This document shows, in pieces, positions 15,602 through 23,294 of a stretch of DNA of 44,202 nucleotides (positions within the stretch are counted from its first letter, which is position 1; the number at the start of each line of letters is the position of its first letter). The notes under the pieces were generated by a model. That model did no database searches, had not been told where the DNA came from, and saw only the letters and a program-made list of their open reading frames with translations. Origin of the DNA: JAIEPX01 sp963725255. Lineage in GTDB: Bacteria; Pseudomonadota; Gammaproteobacteria; JAIEPX01. Made by a program: the position numbers and the translations under genes. Location: positions 1-44,202 of the forward strand of contig CAVRXV010000003.1 of NCBI GenBank assembly GCA_963725255.1, read 5' to 3'.

Positions 15602-15777
15602 GGAAATTCTCGAACGTTTTCCCTTTCCCTTGCTAGGGAAAAACTCGAAGGGAAACAGTTTCCCTCACAAGGAAATTCTCGAACACTTTCCCTACTTTCC
15701 CTACGAGGGAAAAACTCGGTGATTTTCGAGAATTTCCGAGGGAAGGAAAACCCTATACTACGTATAGGTAATTTCCC
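15602..15777. repeat. iteron-like repeats, candidate replication origin
   Basis: Directly after the replication gene, GGAAATTCTCGAA occurs at 15602-15614 and 15671-15683, and its inverse as TTCGAGAATTTCC at 15725-15737. A second unit, AGGGAAAAACTCG, occurs at 15635-15647 and 15706-15718. The whole block is thus duplicated with a period of about 70 bases, and TTTCCCT/AGGGAAA recur many times. A perfect inverted repeat CCTATAC-TAC-GTATAGG (15751-15767) follows. No convincing protein is encoded. Phage origins often lie beside the initiator gene, so origin iterons are the best explanation; an AT-rich stretch follows at 15855-15900. Confidence 0.65.
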
Positions 15778-15784
15778 TCTTCCC

Positions 15785-15853
15785 TGACGGTCACAGGAGG
15801 AAGTAGTCGTGCTTAGTGCTGCGCGACGACATACTCCCTCTTACCGTGACTAA
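15785..15853 (+). other. imperfect long hairpin containing a 14-codon mini-ORF
   Basis: GTCAC (15790-15794) pairs with GTGAC (15846-15850); between them GAGGAAGTA pairs with TACTCCCTC (one mismatch) and AGTCGTGC roughly with GCGACGAC. Inside, AGGAGG precedes GTG 15809 by 9 bases, opening a 14-codon frame (MLSAARRHTPSYRD) that stops at 15851. This could be an origin structure (initiator or primosome site), a small RNA, or a leader peptide controlling the genes that follow. Which is unknown. Confidence 0.4.
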
Positions 15854-15911
15854 AGAAAAATTTCTAAAAAATTAAACGTAACGATTACGATTTAAGAAAG
15901 AGGTTAGGCAA

Positions 15912-16229
15912 ATGAATATTTTTGAAAATATAGCTTTTACTACAGAGGAAATAAAAAAGTGGGCGATCGATAGAAATTTACACGAAGCAGATCCCAATAA
16001 ACAAGTTTTGAAGTTAGGCGAAGAATTTGGGGAGCTATGTCAAGCAATGGTCAAGAATAAACCAAAGCAAGTAATAGATTCCATTGGAGATATGTATGTA
16101 GTGTTAACGATTTTATCTATGCAGCTAAATGTCGATATCGAATTTTGTGTTCAAGTGGCTTACGACGAAATAAAGGATCGTAAAGGAAAGATGGTAAAAG
16201 GTGTATTTGTGAAAGAAGCTGATTTGTAA
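15912..16229 (+). CDS. MazG-like nucleotide pyrophosphohydrolase
   Basis: This 105-residue all-alpha protein has the metal-binding motif LGEEFGELCQAMVKN at about 36-50 (ExxE) and a second acidic site IDSIGDMYVVLTIL at about 55-68 (ExxD-like). This MazG-like family hydrolyses NTPs/dNTPs and in phages may clean the nucleotide pool or lower ppGpp. AGAGGTTAGG lies upstream of ATG 15912. The stop overlaps the next start (TAATG). The second such enzyme in the window besides the dUTPase. Confidence 0.8.
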   Translation: MNIFENIAFTTEEIKKWAIDRNLHEADPNKQVLKLGEEFGELCQAMVKNKPKQVIDSIGDMYVVLTILSMQLNVDIEFCVQVAYDEIKDRKGKMVKGVFVKEADL

Positions 16230-16627
16230 TGAGTACCGAATTCTTTATGCCGATGAAAAATGTTCCAACCGTCACGCATCAACAAAAACAAGTTCATGTA
16301 GTAAATGGAAAACCTATATTTTATGAACCAGCAGAACTAAAGGCAGCACGTTCAAAATTAATGGCACATCTTGGCCAACATGTTCCTGAAAAGAAATACA
16401 TGAGCTCCGTTCGACTGATGGTAAAGTGGTGTTTTCCGATCACTGGTAAGCATACGGACGGTGAATATAAATATACAAAGCCTGATACGGATAATTTGCA
16501 AAAGTTATTAAAGGATTGCATGTCTGATTGTGGATACTGGAAAGATGATGCACTTGTTGTTTCTGAAATCGTTGAAAAGTTTTGGGCCAATACCCCAGGC
16601 ATTTATATAAAAATCGAGGCGATTTGA
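16229..16627 (+). CDS. rusA: RusA-family Holliday junction resolvase
   Basis: This 132-residue endonuclease cuts recombination junctions in phage DNA, often before packaging. The catalytic region is typical: KPDTDNLQKLLKDCM (about 88-102) with its paired aspartates, then YWKDDALVVSEIVEKFW (about 107-123). It overlaps its neighbours at both ends by 1 base and so belongs to the same operon as the MazG-like gene. It is consistent with replication that yields branched concatemers resolved before packaging. Confidence 0.9.
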   Translation: MSTEFFMPMKNVPTVTHQQKQVHVVNGKPIFYEPAELKAARSKLMAHLGQHVPEKKYMSSVRLMVKWCFPITGKHTDGEYKYTKPDTDNLQKLLKDCMSDCGYWKDDALVVSEIVEKFWANTPGIYIKIEAI

Positions 16628-16848
16628 TGGACTATCAAAAATTTTTTAGTGAAGTTGTTGACTGGATCAACCAAATCAATCAAATGGCAATGAAGTATGG
16701 AATGAATAGTGATGCTTTTTGGGACTGGGTTACGTCTTCAACAGGAGAAATCTGTAACAGATATAACAATAACCCATTGGTAGTCAAACAAATGGTCATG
16801 TTGTATGAATGGCTTGAAGAAGTTTATGCGAAAGGATTAGAAAAATGA
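16627..16848 (+). CDS. small phage protein
   Basis: This 73-residue protein starts MDYQKFFSEVVDWINQINQM. ATG 16627 overlaps the RusA stop (TGATG), deciding the start. It is helical with many Trp/Met (DAFWDWVTSS) and ends with WLEEVYAKGLEK. No family is named. Its end overlaps the next start by 4 bases. Confidence 0.65.
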   Translation: MDYQKFFSEVVDWINQINQMAMKYGMNSDAFWDWVTSSTGEICNRYNNNPLVVKQMVMLYEWLEEVYAKGLEK

Positions 16849-16985
16849 CTAAAGATGAAAGAGAATCAATCATTGCTGGTTCACTTTTTGAAGGTGTGAA
16901 TCGATCTGTGTTTGAAAAATATACAGATGAACAGCTGATGAAGGAAATGAGTTCATTGTATGAGAATGACGGAGGCACTTTATGA
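16845..16985 (+). CDS. 46-residue acidic protein
   Basis: ATG 16845 overlaps the preceding stop (ATGA). The protein reads MTKDERESIIAGSLFEGVNR and ends KEMSSLYENDGGTL, and its stop overlaps the next ATG. The overlaps on both sides show genuine operon packing. Function unknown. Confidence 0.6.
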   Translation: MTKDERESIIAGSLFEGVNRSVFEKYTDEQLMKEMSSLYENDGGTL

Positions 16986-17173
16986 TCGAGACAGTACCAG
17001 TTAAAAGTTTAGTAGATTCCGTTGAATATCAAAAGGATTTTTATAAATTAGAGTTATTGAACATGGGCTATTTTAAAACTCCTGATAATAAGTAACTTTA
17101 TGAATTGTCTTTAGAAGAACTTGAAAGGATTTATTTAAATATAAAAAGCAGATCGTTTAAAACATCAAAGTAG
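16982..17173 (+). pseudogene. FbpA-like small protein with in-frame TAA
   Basis: ATG 16982 opens a frame reading MIETVPVKSLVDSVEYQKDF and stops at TAA 17093. The same frame then continues LYELSLEELERIYLNI to TAG 17171. The joined sequence (KTPDNK-stop-LYELSLEELE) resembles the Fur-regulated basic protein FbpA/phage family, in which a Gln normally precedes LYEL. A CAA to TAA transition would explain it. Total intended length 63. The first 37 codons may still be translated. Confidence 0.6.
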
Positions 17174-17197
17174 CAAATTTTGAAAGGGGATATAAAA

Positions 17198-17392
17198 GTG
17201 GGCATCCTTTATGAAAAAGTCATGGAACACAAAAGAAGACTTGCATTAAGGGATTTAAACAACATGAATATTCAACTTTCACAATCTGGTGCACCAGTCG
17301 AAGAACTTGAATTTGATGAACTAATGTACGAATGGAGATTAGCTGCTTTTAAGATGATCGATGTGGATAGTGATCAGAATAATTGGTTTTGA
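17198..17392 (+). CDS. small phage protein
   Basis: This 64-residue protein starts at GTG 17198 with GAAAGGGGAT about 6 bases upstream. The sequence MGILYEKVMEHKRRLALRDL and VEELEFDELMYEWRLAAFKM is helical and amphipathic. No family is recognised. It is flanked by two broken genes. Confidence 0.6.
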   Translation: MGILYEKVMEHKRRLALRDLNNMNIQLSQSGAPVEELEFDELMYEWRLAAFKMIDVDSDQNNWF

Positions 17393-17408
17393 AAGAAGGT
17401 GTTTTGTA

Positions 17409-17687
17409 TTGTGCTTAACAAATGAGCATATAAAAACTGCTGAAAGTAACGGAATTCTTTTAAATACCTTAAAAACAAGGGTGCATGTTAATGGATGGGA
17501 TATAGAAGAAGCAATTACAACGAAGCCATTAAAAGCATATGAACGAAAAGGATATAAGTATTTCACGAAGGAACAGTTAGAAATTGCTAATAAAAATGGA
17601 ATTTCATATAAAACCCTTTGAAATAGACGGGCAAAAGGAAAAATGCCAATCGAACAAGCAATGATTAAACAAAAATGGACGAGATGA
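17409..17687 (+). pseudogene. two-repeat putative DNA-binding protein with in-frame TGA
   Basis: TTG 17409 follows AGAAGGTG by 7 bases and opens a frame that stops at TGA 17619. It continues in the same frame to TGA 17685 (92 codons in all). Two related units are visible: AESNGILLNTLKTRVHVNGW and ANKNGISYKTL-stop-NRRAKGK, each followed by a D/P-I-E-x-A segment. Trp (TGG to TGA transition) or Arg fits the stop position. The units look like short helix-turn-helix repeats; the role is unknown. The truncated form would lack most of the second unit. Confidence 0.55.
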
Positions 17688-17708
17688 AACAAAGTGAAGG
17701 AGAGACCC

Positions 17709-17941
17709 ATGGTTAAATTACTAGAAAGAGAAGAATTAACCTTCTACAAATCCCAGCTAGAACACGCAAAGGATCAGGGCGCCAATTATATTGCAGTCGA
17801 GTAGACTTCTTGGAATCTGTGTTAAAGGATCTTGATCCGATTGTGAAGGGAGGCGAGATCATGAATGTTGAAAATGGTGTCTATGAAACTACAAAGTTAA
17901 TCAGTGAATGGAGAGAAGGTCAAGAGGGGGCTAAGCTTTGA
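17709..17941 (+). pseudogene. small phage gene with one-base deletion; possible 26-codon gene at its end
   Basis: ATG 17709 (GAAGGAGAGACCC upstream) reads MVKLLEREELTFYKSQLEHA and stops at TAG 17802. The next frame is open across it (CSRVDFLESVLKDLDPIVKG) and ends at TGA 17939. One G restored in GGG 17777-17779 joins them. Inside the second frame, ATG 17861 has GGGAGGCGA at a good distance, so the last 26 codons (MNVENGVYETTKLISEWREG) could be a separate gene and the shift may matter only for the first. Function unknown. Confidence 0.5.
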
Positions 17942-18465
17942 AACTAGATGAGAAACAGCTAGAAGTCATATCTATGGTTGCGGCACAAGAAGCCTTAAAA
18001 CATCTAGAAAAGGAAAAGCAAAAACAGGAAAAGCAGAAGCATGATCGTCGTCTTAGAAACATCAAATTGCTTTTGAGAAACTACAGGTCTTTTGCTGCAC
18101 ATTGTCTGGATATAAAGTTGGAAGTGGTAGAGCTAGATGAAAAGCTAAAACTAGATGAGATTGATACAGATGAGTTTGCGATCGCAAGCATCAAAAGATC
18201 AAAAGAGCGAACTTTAGCAATGGTTAAGTTTATTAACAAAACGTTAGAAGTTTATAAGACTATCTGTGAAAAGTCAGAAGATCCAGAAAGCAAAAGACGT
18301 TATGCAGTCGTGTACGGAATGTACATTTCTGATAACAAAAAGACTGCAACAGACTTAGCATATGGGCACTCCGTGCATAATAGGACAATCTACAAGGATA
18401 TCGATAAAGCCTGTGAAACCTTGGCAGTGTTGATGTTTCGGGTCGACGGTATTAAGTTTAGGTGA
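17938..18465 (+). CDS. ArpU-like late transcription regulator
   Basis: This 175-residue protein has a long basic coiled coil at the N-terminus (about 20-50; LEKEKQKQEKQKHDRRLRNI) and a C-terminal sigma-4-like helix-turn-helix (TATDLAYGHSVHNRTIYKDI, about 137-156). Size, motif and place before the packaging genes fit ArpU/late-activator proteins of Gram-positive phages. TTG 17938 follows GAGGGGG by 7 bases. The candidate late promoter lies just downstream of its stop, which would be its target if the assignment is right. Confidence 0.65.
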   Translation: MKLDEKQLEVISMVAAQEALKHLEKEKQKQEKQKHDRRLRNIKLLLRNYRSFAAHCLDIKLEVVELDEKLKLDEIDTDEFAIASIKRSKERTLAMVKFINKTLEVYKTICEKSEDPESKRRYAVVYGMYISDNKKTATDLAYGHSVHNRTIYKDIDKACETLAVLMFRVDGIKFR

Positions 18466-18482
18466 GGGCAATAATTGGGCAG

Positions 18483-18510
18483 TTTACAAGCAATATAAAC
18501 GTGTTAAGAT
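18483..18510 (+). promoter_or_regulatory. candidate late promoter
   Basis: TTTACA (18483-18488), a 16-base spacer and TAAGAT (18505-18510) lie in the noncoding gap 18469-18708 between the regulator and the packaging genes, where a late promoter is expected. The match to sigma-A is moderate, which would suit an activated promoter. The following 150 bases hold no gene and contain short inverted repeats (ACAGT-CGGTCA-ACTGT near 18639-18654). Confidence 0.5.
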
Positions 18511-18660
18511 GATAGTATGAAAAAATTATAGATAAAAGATTAATGAGATAGACGAAGAAACATTGGGATACGGAAATATCCTAATACCCTTTTCATTTGT
18601 CTCTCAGATAAGACTTTTGTTTTGCAGTCCGTTAACAGTCGGTCAACTGTACACCATTGA

Positions 18661-18689
18661 GGCGGTGCGTTATGCATCGTCTTTTTATT
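18661..18689 (+). terminator. intrinsic terminator or attenuator before packaging genes
   Basis: GGCGGTGC-GTTAT-GCATCGTC is an 8-bp RNA stem (two G-U pairs) followed by TTTTTATTT. It lies between the candidate late promoter and the HNH gene, so it must be passed by late transcription; antitermination or partial read-through is implied if the promoter call is right. Confidence 0.65.
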
Positions 18690-18708
18690 TATGTTAAGAA
18701 GGTGAAGG

Positions 18709-19101
18709 ATGATGGTTAATAAACCATTGAAGCCTTGTAATAAATTTGGATGCAATCATCTGACGAGAGAGCAGTACTGTCAAGAGCATAAACATAAGAG
18801 CATTGAACAGAAGAAAGAACGCAATAGATACTATGATAAGTACAAGAGAGATAAGAAGTCAGATAGTTTCTATCGAAGTCGTGAGTGGGATGTAGTAAGG
18901 CGTGCATCTTTGAGTAGAGATAAAGGCTTATGTGTTCATTGCTTGAGAGAGAAGAAGATCACGCATGCTAACGTTGTGGATCATATCATTCCAGTTAAAG
19001 AAGATTGGTCGTTACGTTTAACGCTAAGTAATACTCAATGCCTGTGTCACTCTCATCATAATCAGAAGAGTACAGAGGATGAAAGAAAATATAAAGGGTA
19101 G
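18709..19101 (+). CDS. HNH endonuclease of the packaging module
   Basis: This 130-residue protein has CCCH-like N-terminal cysteines (CNKFGCNH, EQYCQEH), a basic linker, then the nuclease: CVHCLREKKITHANVVDHII (about 84-103) and LCHSHHNQKS near 120-127, with paired zinc-binding cysteines. Phages with HK97-type terminases commonly carry such an HNH gene immediately before terS, where it works with the terminase in cutting at cos. AGAAGGTGAAGG precedes two ATGs; the first is used. Confidence 0.9.
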   Translation: MMVNKPLKPCNKFGCNHLTREQYCQEHKHKSIEQKKERNRYYDKYKRDKKSDSFYRSREWDVVRRASLSRDKGLCVHCLREKKITHANVVDHIIPVKEDWSLRLTLSNTQCLCHSHHNQKSTEDERKYKG

Positions 19102-19198
19102 GGGCCCATCGAAAACCCTGTTTTGAACCTCTGGGGACCGAGTGGGGACCTTCGCGTGAATTTTTTTCCCAAAATCAGAATTTTTAGGAGGTGATTTC
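19102..19198 (+). other. candidate cos region
   Basis: This 97-base noncoding gap between HNH and terminase contains GGGGCCC and two close copies of TGGGGACC (19132-19139 and 19143-19150) in an otherwise AT-rich genome. Cohesive-end sites of HNH-containing Gram-positive phages usually lie here. The exact nick positions cannot be seen. The end of the gap holds AGGAGGTG for the terminase gene. Confidence 0.45.
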
Positions 19199-21240
19199 AT
19201 GGCAGGCAGACCATCGAAACCTGTTCAACTGATAAAACTAGAAGGAAAAAGCCATCGGACAAAAGCAGAATTAGAGCACAGAGAAAAAATGGAGAAGGCA
19301 CTTTACACAGGTATGGATTTTAAAGAGTCTCCTGCTGTGAAGTTAGATCCTGTTGCCCATAAAGAATTTTTACGCTTAAAAAAACTATACAAACAAATTG
19401 AATATGTAGATGGCTTGGATGAACAGATCATTAACCGATACTGTAAATTAGTAAGCCAGGAACAATCGATACAAGAAATGATTAGCGATGCAGAGAGCAA
19501 TGAAACAAAATTAGAACTGTTCAAAGAAATTAATAAAACAAGAGACATGTTACTTAAACTAGAAGATCAACTTTTTCTCAATCCTACAGCCAGGGTAAAG
19601 TCCATTCCAAAAACGCCTTCTGATGATAAAAAAGAATCTCCAATGGCAGAGTTTCTGAAGAGACGTGGTAACGGTGGCTATGGTAGTAAGAGCAAGGCAT
19701 TGGAAGTTGTTGAATTTATCCCAATGTTAAAACTCGTGGATGATTTTTATGGACAACCATTTACTCTAATGGATTGGCAGTATGAAACACTTTGGGACGT
19801 TTATGGAACTGTAAACGATGAAGGTTATAGGCAATATCGATACGCCTATTTGGAGATTCCAAAGAAAAATGCAAAGACGACTCTTATTGCAGGCTTATCA
19901 GTCTATCATCTCACTTGCGACCCACCGCAAGGTCAAATCTATTGTTGTGCTGCTGACCGTCAACAAGCTGGTCTAGTTTATAAAGCTGCGGTGGCCATGA
20001 TTGACCAAGATGAGGAACTTGGAAAAATATTAAAAGTTACTGATTCACGCAAAGAAATATTAAACATCGAAACTGGGACTATTTTGAAAGTCTTGTCTGC
20101 TGAAGCTTTTACAAAACACGGAATTAACCCGACAGTTGTTATCTTCGATGAGCTACATGCCCAACCAAACCGAAACTTGTGGGATGTTATGACGTTTGGA
20201 GCTGGTGCCGCACGTAAAGAACCTTTATGGTGGGTAATTACAACGGCTGGTGACGACCCTGATAGAAACTCTATCGGATGGGAAATTCATGAACAAGCTG
20301 TAAAAATTCGCGATGGTGAACTTATTGATCCGACTTGGTATGTTAAGATTTTCGGGGCATCTGAGGAAGATGATATTTTTGACGAGGCTACTTGGTACAA
20401 AACGAACCCATCTTTAGGTCAAACTATTAGCATTGAATCAGTTAGGCAAGAGGCGTTGGCTGCTCGCAATAGTGAAGCATCTGAGCGCCTTTTTCGTTGG
20501 CTAAGACTTAATCAATGGATATCTTTAAAACGCATAGGATGGCAACCTCTGACACTGTGGGACCAAACAAATGCTAAATGGGATTTATCGGAGTTAGTCG
20601 GAAAGAAATGTTATCCAGGGCTTGACCTTTCAGTACTACAGACATAACGGCGGCTTGTTACCTTTTCCCTCCACAAGAAGGAATCACAGAATGGCGGGCA
20701 GTATTTGATGCTTGGATTCCAGAAGATAACATGAAAGAACGGGTAAATCGTGACGGTGTACCATATGACAAATGGGTAAATCAAAAATACCTTCATGCGA
20801 CTCCAGGTAATGTAGTTGATTATGATTTTGTTGAGGCGCGTATTCTTGCCGCGGATAAACAATATGATATTCAGACGCTTGGAACTGACCCATGGAATAG
20901 TAGAATGCTTACTCAACGATTGATGAGAGCCGGTGTAAACGTAGTTGAAATACCACAAACGATGGCACATATGAGCCCATCGATGAAAACTATTGAGCGC
21001 CTTATGAAAGCAGGATATCTAACCCATGAAAACAATCCTCTTGCTCGTTGGTGCTGGGGAAATGTTGTTGTAGCCGTTGATGGAAATGAAAACATTAAAC
21101 CAATGAAAAATAAATCAAAAGATCGTATTGACGTTACAGTATCATTGATAAATGCCATGGCAACAGCCATGCTTTTTGAAAATGTTGACATAAATCTTAC
21201 AGAAGCTACTGAAGAGTTTTTGAAGATGATGAATTGGTAA
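19199..21240 (+). pseudogene. fused small-large terminase, split by a one-base deletion
   Basis: Residues 1-155 look like a P27-type small terminase (MAGRPSKPVQLIKLEGKSHR start; SPMAEFLKRR end). The same frame runs on into an HK97-type large terminase: Walker A IPKKNAKTT (about 221-229) and Walker B VVIFDELHAQ (about 316-325). The frame stops at TAA 20645 after GLDLS-VLQT. The -1 frame from 20632 reads STTDITAACYLFPPQ and runs to 21240; restoring one A near 20632 gives GLDLSSTTD, the first nuclease aspartate motif. The second nuclease motif (DRIDVTVSLINA) is only in the downstream part. Full length would be about 680. As written the packaging ATPase lacks its nuclease and the phage should not package DNA, unless this is a read error. 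Confidence 0.85.
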
Positions 21241-21255
21241 AAAGGAGGTGAGAAC

Positions 21256-22488
21256 ATGAAACTATTCGACAGTATTAAACGACTGTTCAAAAACGAATCC
21301 GTTGAAATGAATAACCCAGCCTTATTGCAATGGTTAGGGATCGATAGTGATACACCTGGTGACAAATTATCAGAAGCTACTTATTTTGCTTGTATGAAAA
21401 TACTAGCTGAAAGCTTAGGTAAGTTGCCTTTAAAAATGTATAAAAATACTGACAAAGGGATTATCAAAAGTGATAAGTCTGACATGTATAACGTGTTGAA
21501 ATTACGTCCTAATCCATACACAACGAGTACAGTGTTTTGGTCCACGGTTGAAATGAACCGCAACCATTATGGAAATGCCTATGTATGGTGCCGTTTCAAA
21601 GGTCCACAATTACAAGACCTGTGGATTATGCCTAGTAAAGATGTTTCTATCGTGTTAGATGATGCTGGAATTTTAGGTACTAAGGGGAAAATCTGGTATC
21701 AATACAACGACAGTAAAACAGGCAAACAGTACACATTTAATAGTGATGAGGTTATGCACTTTAAAACGTCTACCACTTTCGATGGCATTAGCGGTATGCC
21801 GATTAGGGATATTCTAAAGCATACGGTTGAAGGCAGTCTTGAAAGCCAAAAGTTTATGAATAACCTTTATAAAACTGGGCTCACCGGTAAGGCAGTGCTT
21901 GAGTACACTGGTGACTTAGATCAAACAGCTAAAACAAGGTTAGTCAAAGGGTTTGAAGACTTCGCTAGTGGTTCCAAAAATGCTGGTAAGATCATTCCAG
22001 TACCATTAGGGATGAAGTTGGTTCCGTTGGACATTAAGTTGACAGACTCCCAATTTTTCGAGCTTCGTAAGTATTCGGCTTTGCAGATTGCGGCAGCATT
22101 CGGGATTAAACCAACTCATATTAACGACTATGAAAAGAGTTCATATGCTAGTTCAGAATCGCAAAACTTGGCTTTTTATACTGATACTTTATTATTCATA
22201 GTCAAGCAGTATGAAGAGGAATTAACTTGGAAAATATTATCTAAAAGTATGATAGAAGAAAACTACTTTTTCAAATTCAATGTTGGTGTCATTTTAAGAG
22301 CTGATATGAAAACTCAAATGGATTCGTTGGCCGTAGCTGTACAAAATGGTATTTATACACCTAACGAGGCGCGCGATTACTTGGATATGCCTATGGATGA
22401 AAATGGAGGGTCACTGATGGCAAACGGAAATTACATTCCTTTGTCGATGCTAGGTGCTAACTATGGAGTGAAAGGGGGTGAGAATTAG
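21256..22488 (+). CDS. portal protein, HK97 family
   Basis: This 410-residue protein forms the dodecameric ring at the capsid vertex through which DNA passes. The N-terminal sequence MKLFDSIKRLFKNESVEMNN, the block EATYFACMKILAESLGKLPL and the stem/wing region GIKPTHINDYEKSSYASSES are typical of the HK97 portal family; length is usual (about 400). AAAGGAGGTGAG precedes ATG. It overlaps the protease gene by one base (TAGTG). Confidence 0.92.
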   Translation: MKLFDSIKRLFKNESVEMNNPALLQWLGIDSDTPGDKLSEATYFACMKILAESLGKLPLKMYKNTDKGIIKSDKSDMYNVLKLRPNPYTTSTVFWSTVEMNRNHYGNAYVWCRFKGPQLQDLWIMPSKDVSIVLDDAGILGTKGKIWYQYNDSKTGKQYTFNSDEVMHFKTSTTFDGISGMPIRDILKHTVEGSLESQKFMNNLYKTGLTGKAVLEYTGDLDQTAKTRLVKGFEDFASGSKNAGKIIPVPLGMKLVPLDIKLTDSQFFELRKYSALQIAAAFGIKPTHINDYEKSSYASSESQNLAFYTDTLLFIVKQYEEELTWKILSKSMIEENYFFKFNVGVILRADMKTQMDSLAVAVQNGIYTPNEARDYLDMPMDENGGSLMANGNYIPLSMLGANYGVKGGEN

Positions 22489-23255
22489 TGCCGAAATTTT
22501 GGAACTTCATCAAAAATGAAGCTACTGAAACACAACCGGAAAGCGTTGAATTACGCATTGAAGGCGACATTGTAGATGATGGTGACGTTTGGATTTACGA
22601 ATGGTTCGGTGAACCTGCAACTGCACCTAATGCATTTAGAAATGAATTGAATGAATTTAAAGGTAAGGATTTAACTGTATGGATTTCCAGCTATGGTGGT
22701 AGTGTTTTCGCTGGTGCTTCTATTTTTAATGCGCTAAAAGAACATAAAGGTAAAGTAACCGTAAAGATAGACGACAAAGCAATGTCAGCTGCTAGTGTAA
22801 TCGCAATGGCGGGTGATGAAATACTAATAAGCCCAACAGCTGTCCTCATGATTCATAACCCCATGACGGGCGGTTACGGTGATATGCACGACTTGCGAAA
22901 GGTTGCAGATGTACTTGATACAGTTAAAGAATCAATTATTAATGCATATGTAGGTAAGACCGGAAAATCAAAAGAGGAAATTTCCACTATGATGGATTCC
23001 GAAACATGGATGAGTGCTAATAAAGCTGTAGAAAATGGCTTTGCAGATGGTGTCCTTTATCAAGATAACGAAGAAGATGCGCCAAATATCCAAAACTTTT
23101 CGTTTAATCGGTTATCAATTGTTAATAGTGCTAATAAGTCAATTAATCACGCTATTAAGTTATTTGATAAGCCAAAAGACGAAGAACAACCCAAAGAACA
23201 ACTCGATAATGAAGTTGAAAAACAAAAATTACTAATGGAATTAGATTTAATCTAG
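22488..23255 (+). CDS. head maturation protease, ClpP type
   Basis: This 255-residue serine protease trims the capsid protein during head maturation. ClpP-fold landmarks are ISSYGGSVFAGASIFNAL (about 66-83), the nucleophile serine in KAMSAASVIAMAG (about 97-109) and the histidine in LMIHNPMTGG (about 121-130). A charged C-terminal tail (about 225-255) follows. It starts at GTG 22488 overlapping the portal stop. The order portal-protease-capsid is standard for HK97-type phages. Confidence 0.92.
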   Translation: MPKFWNFIKNEATETQPESVELRIEGDIVDDGDVWIYEWFGEPATAPNAFRNELNEFKGKDLTVWISSYGGSVFAGASIFNALKEHKGKVTVKIDDKAMSAASVIAMAGDEILISPTAVLMIHNPMTGGYGDMHDLRKVADVLDTVKESIINAYVGKTGKSKEEISTMMDSETWMSANKAVENGFADGVLYQDNEEDAPNIQNFSFNRLSIVNSANKSINHAIKLFDKPKDEEQPKEQLDNEVEKQKLLMELDLI

Positions 23256-23294
23256 TTCTTTTTTTATTACCTAAATTTAAAGGAGGATTTATAC

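Noticed and set aside
15602..15740. Possible CRISPR-like direct repeats
   Set aside because: Only two copies with a 70-base period, repeats are 13 bases, an inverted copy is present, and no cas genes are near.
15587..15787. A 66-codon open frame after the replication gene
   Set aside because: It is produced by the purine/pyrimidine-biased origin-like repeats, has no ribosome site and its peptide only mirrors the repeats.
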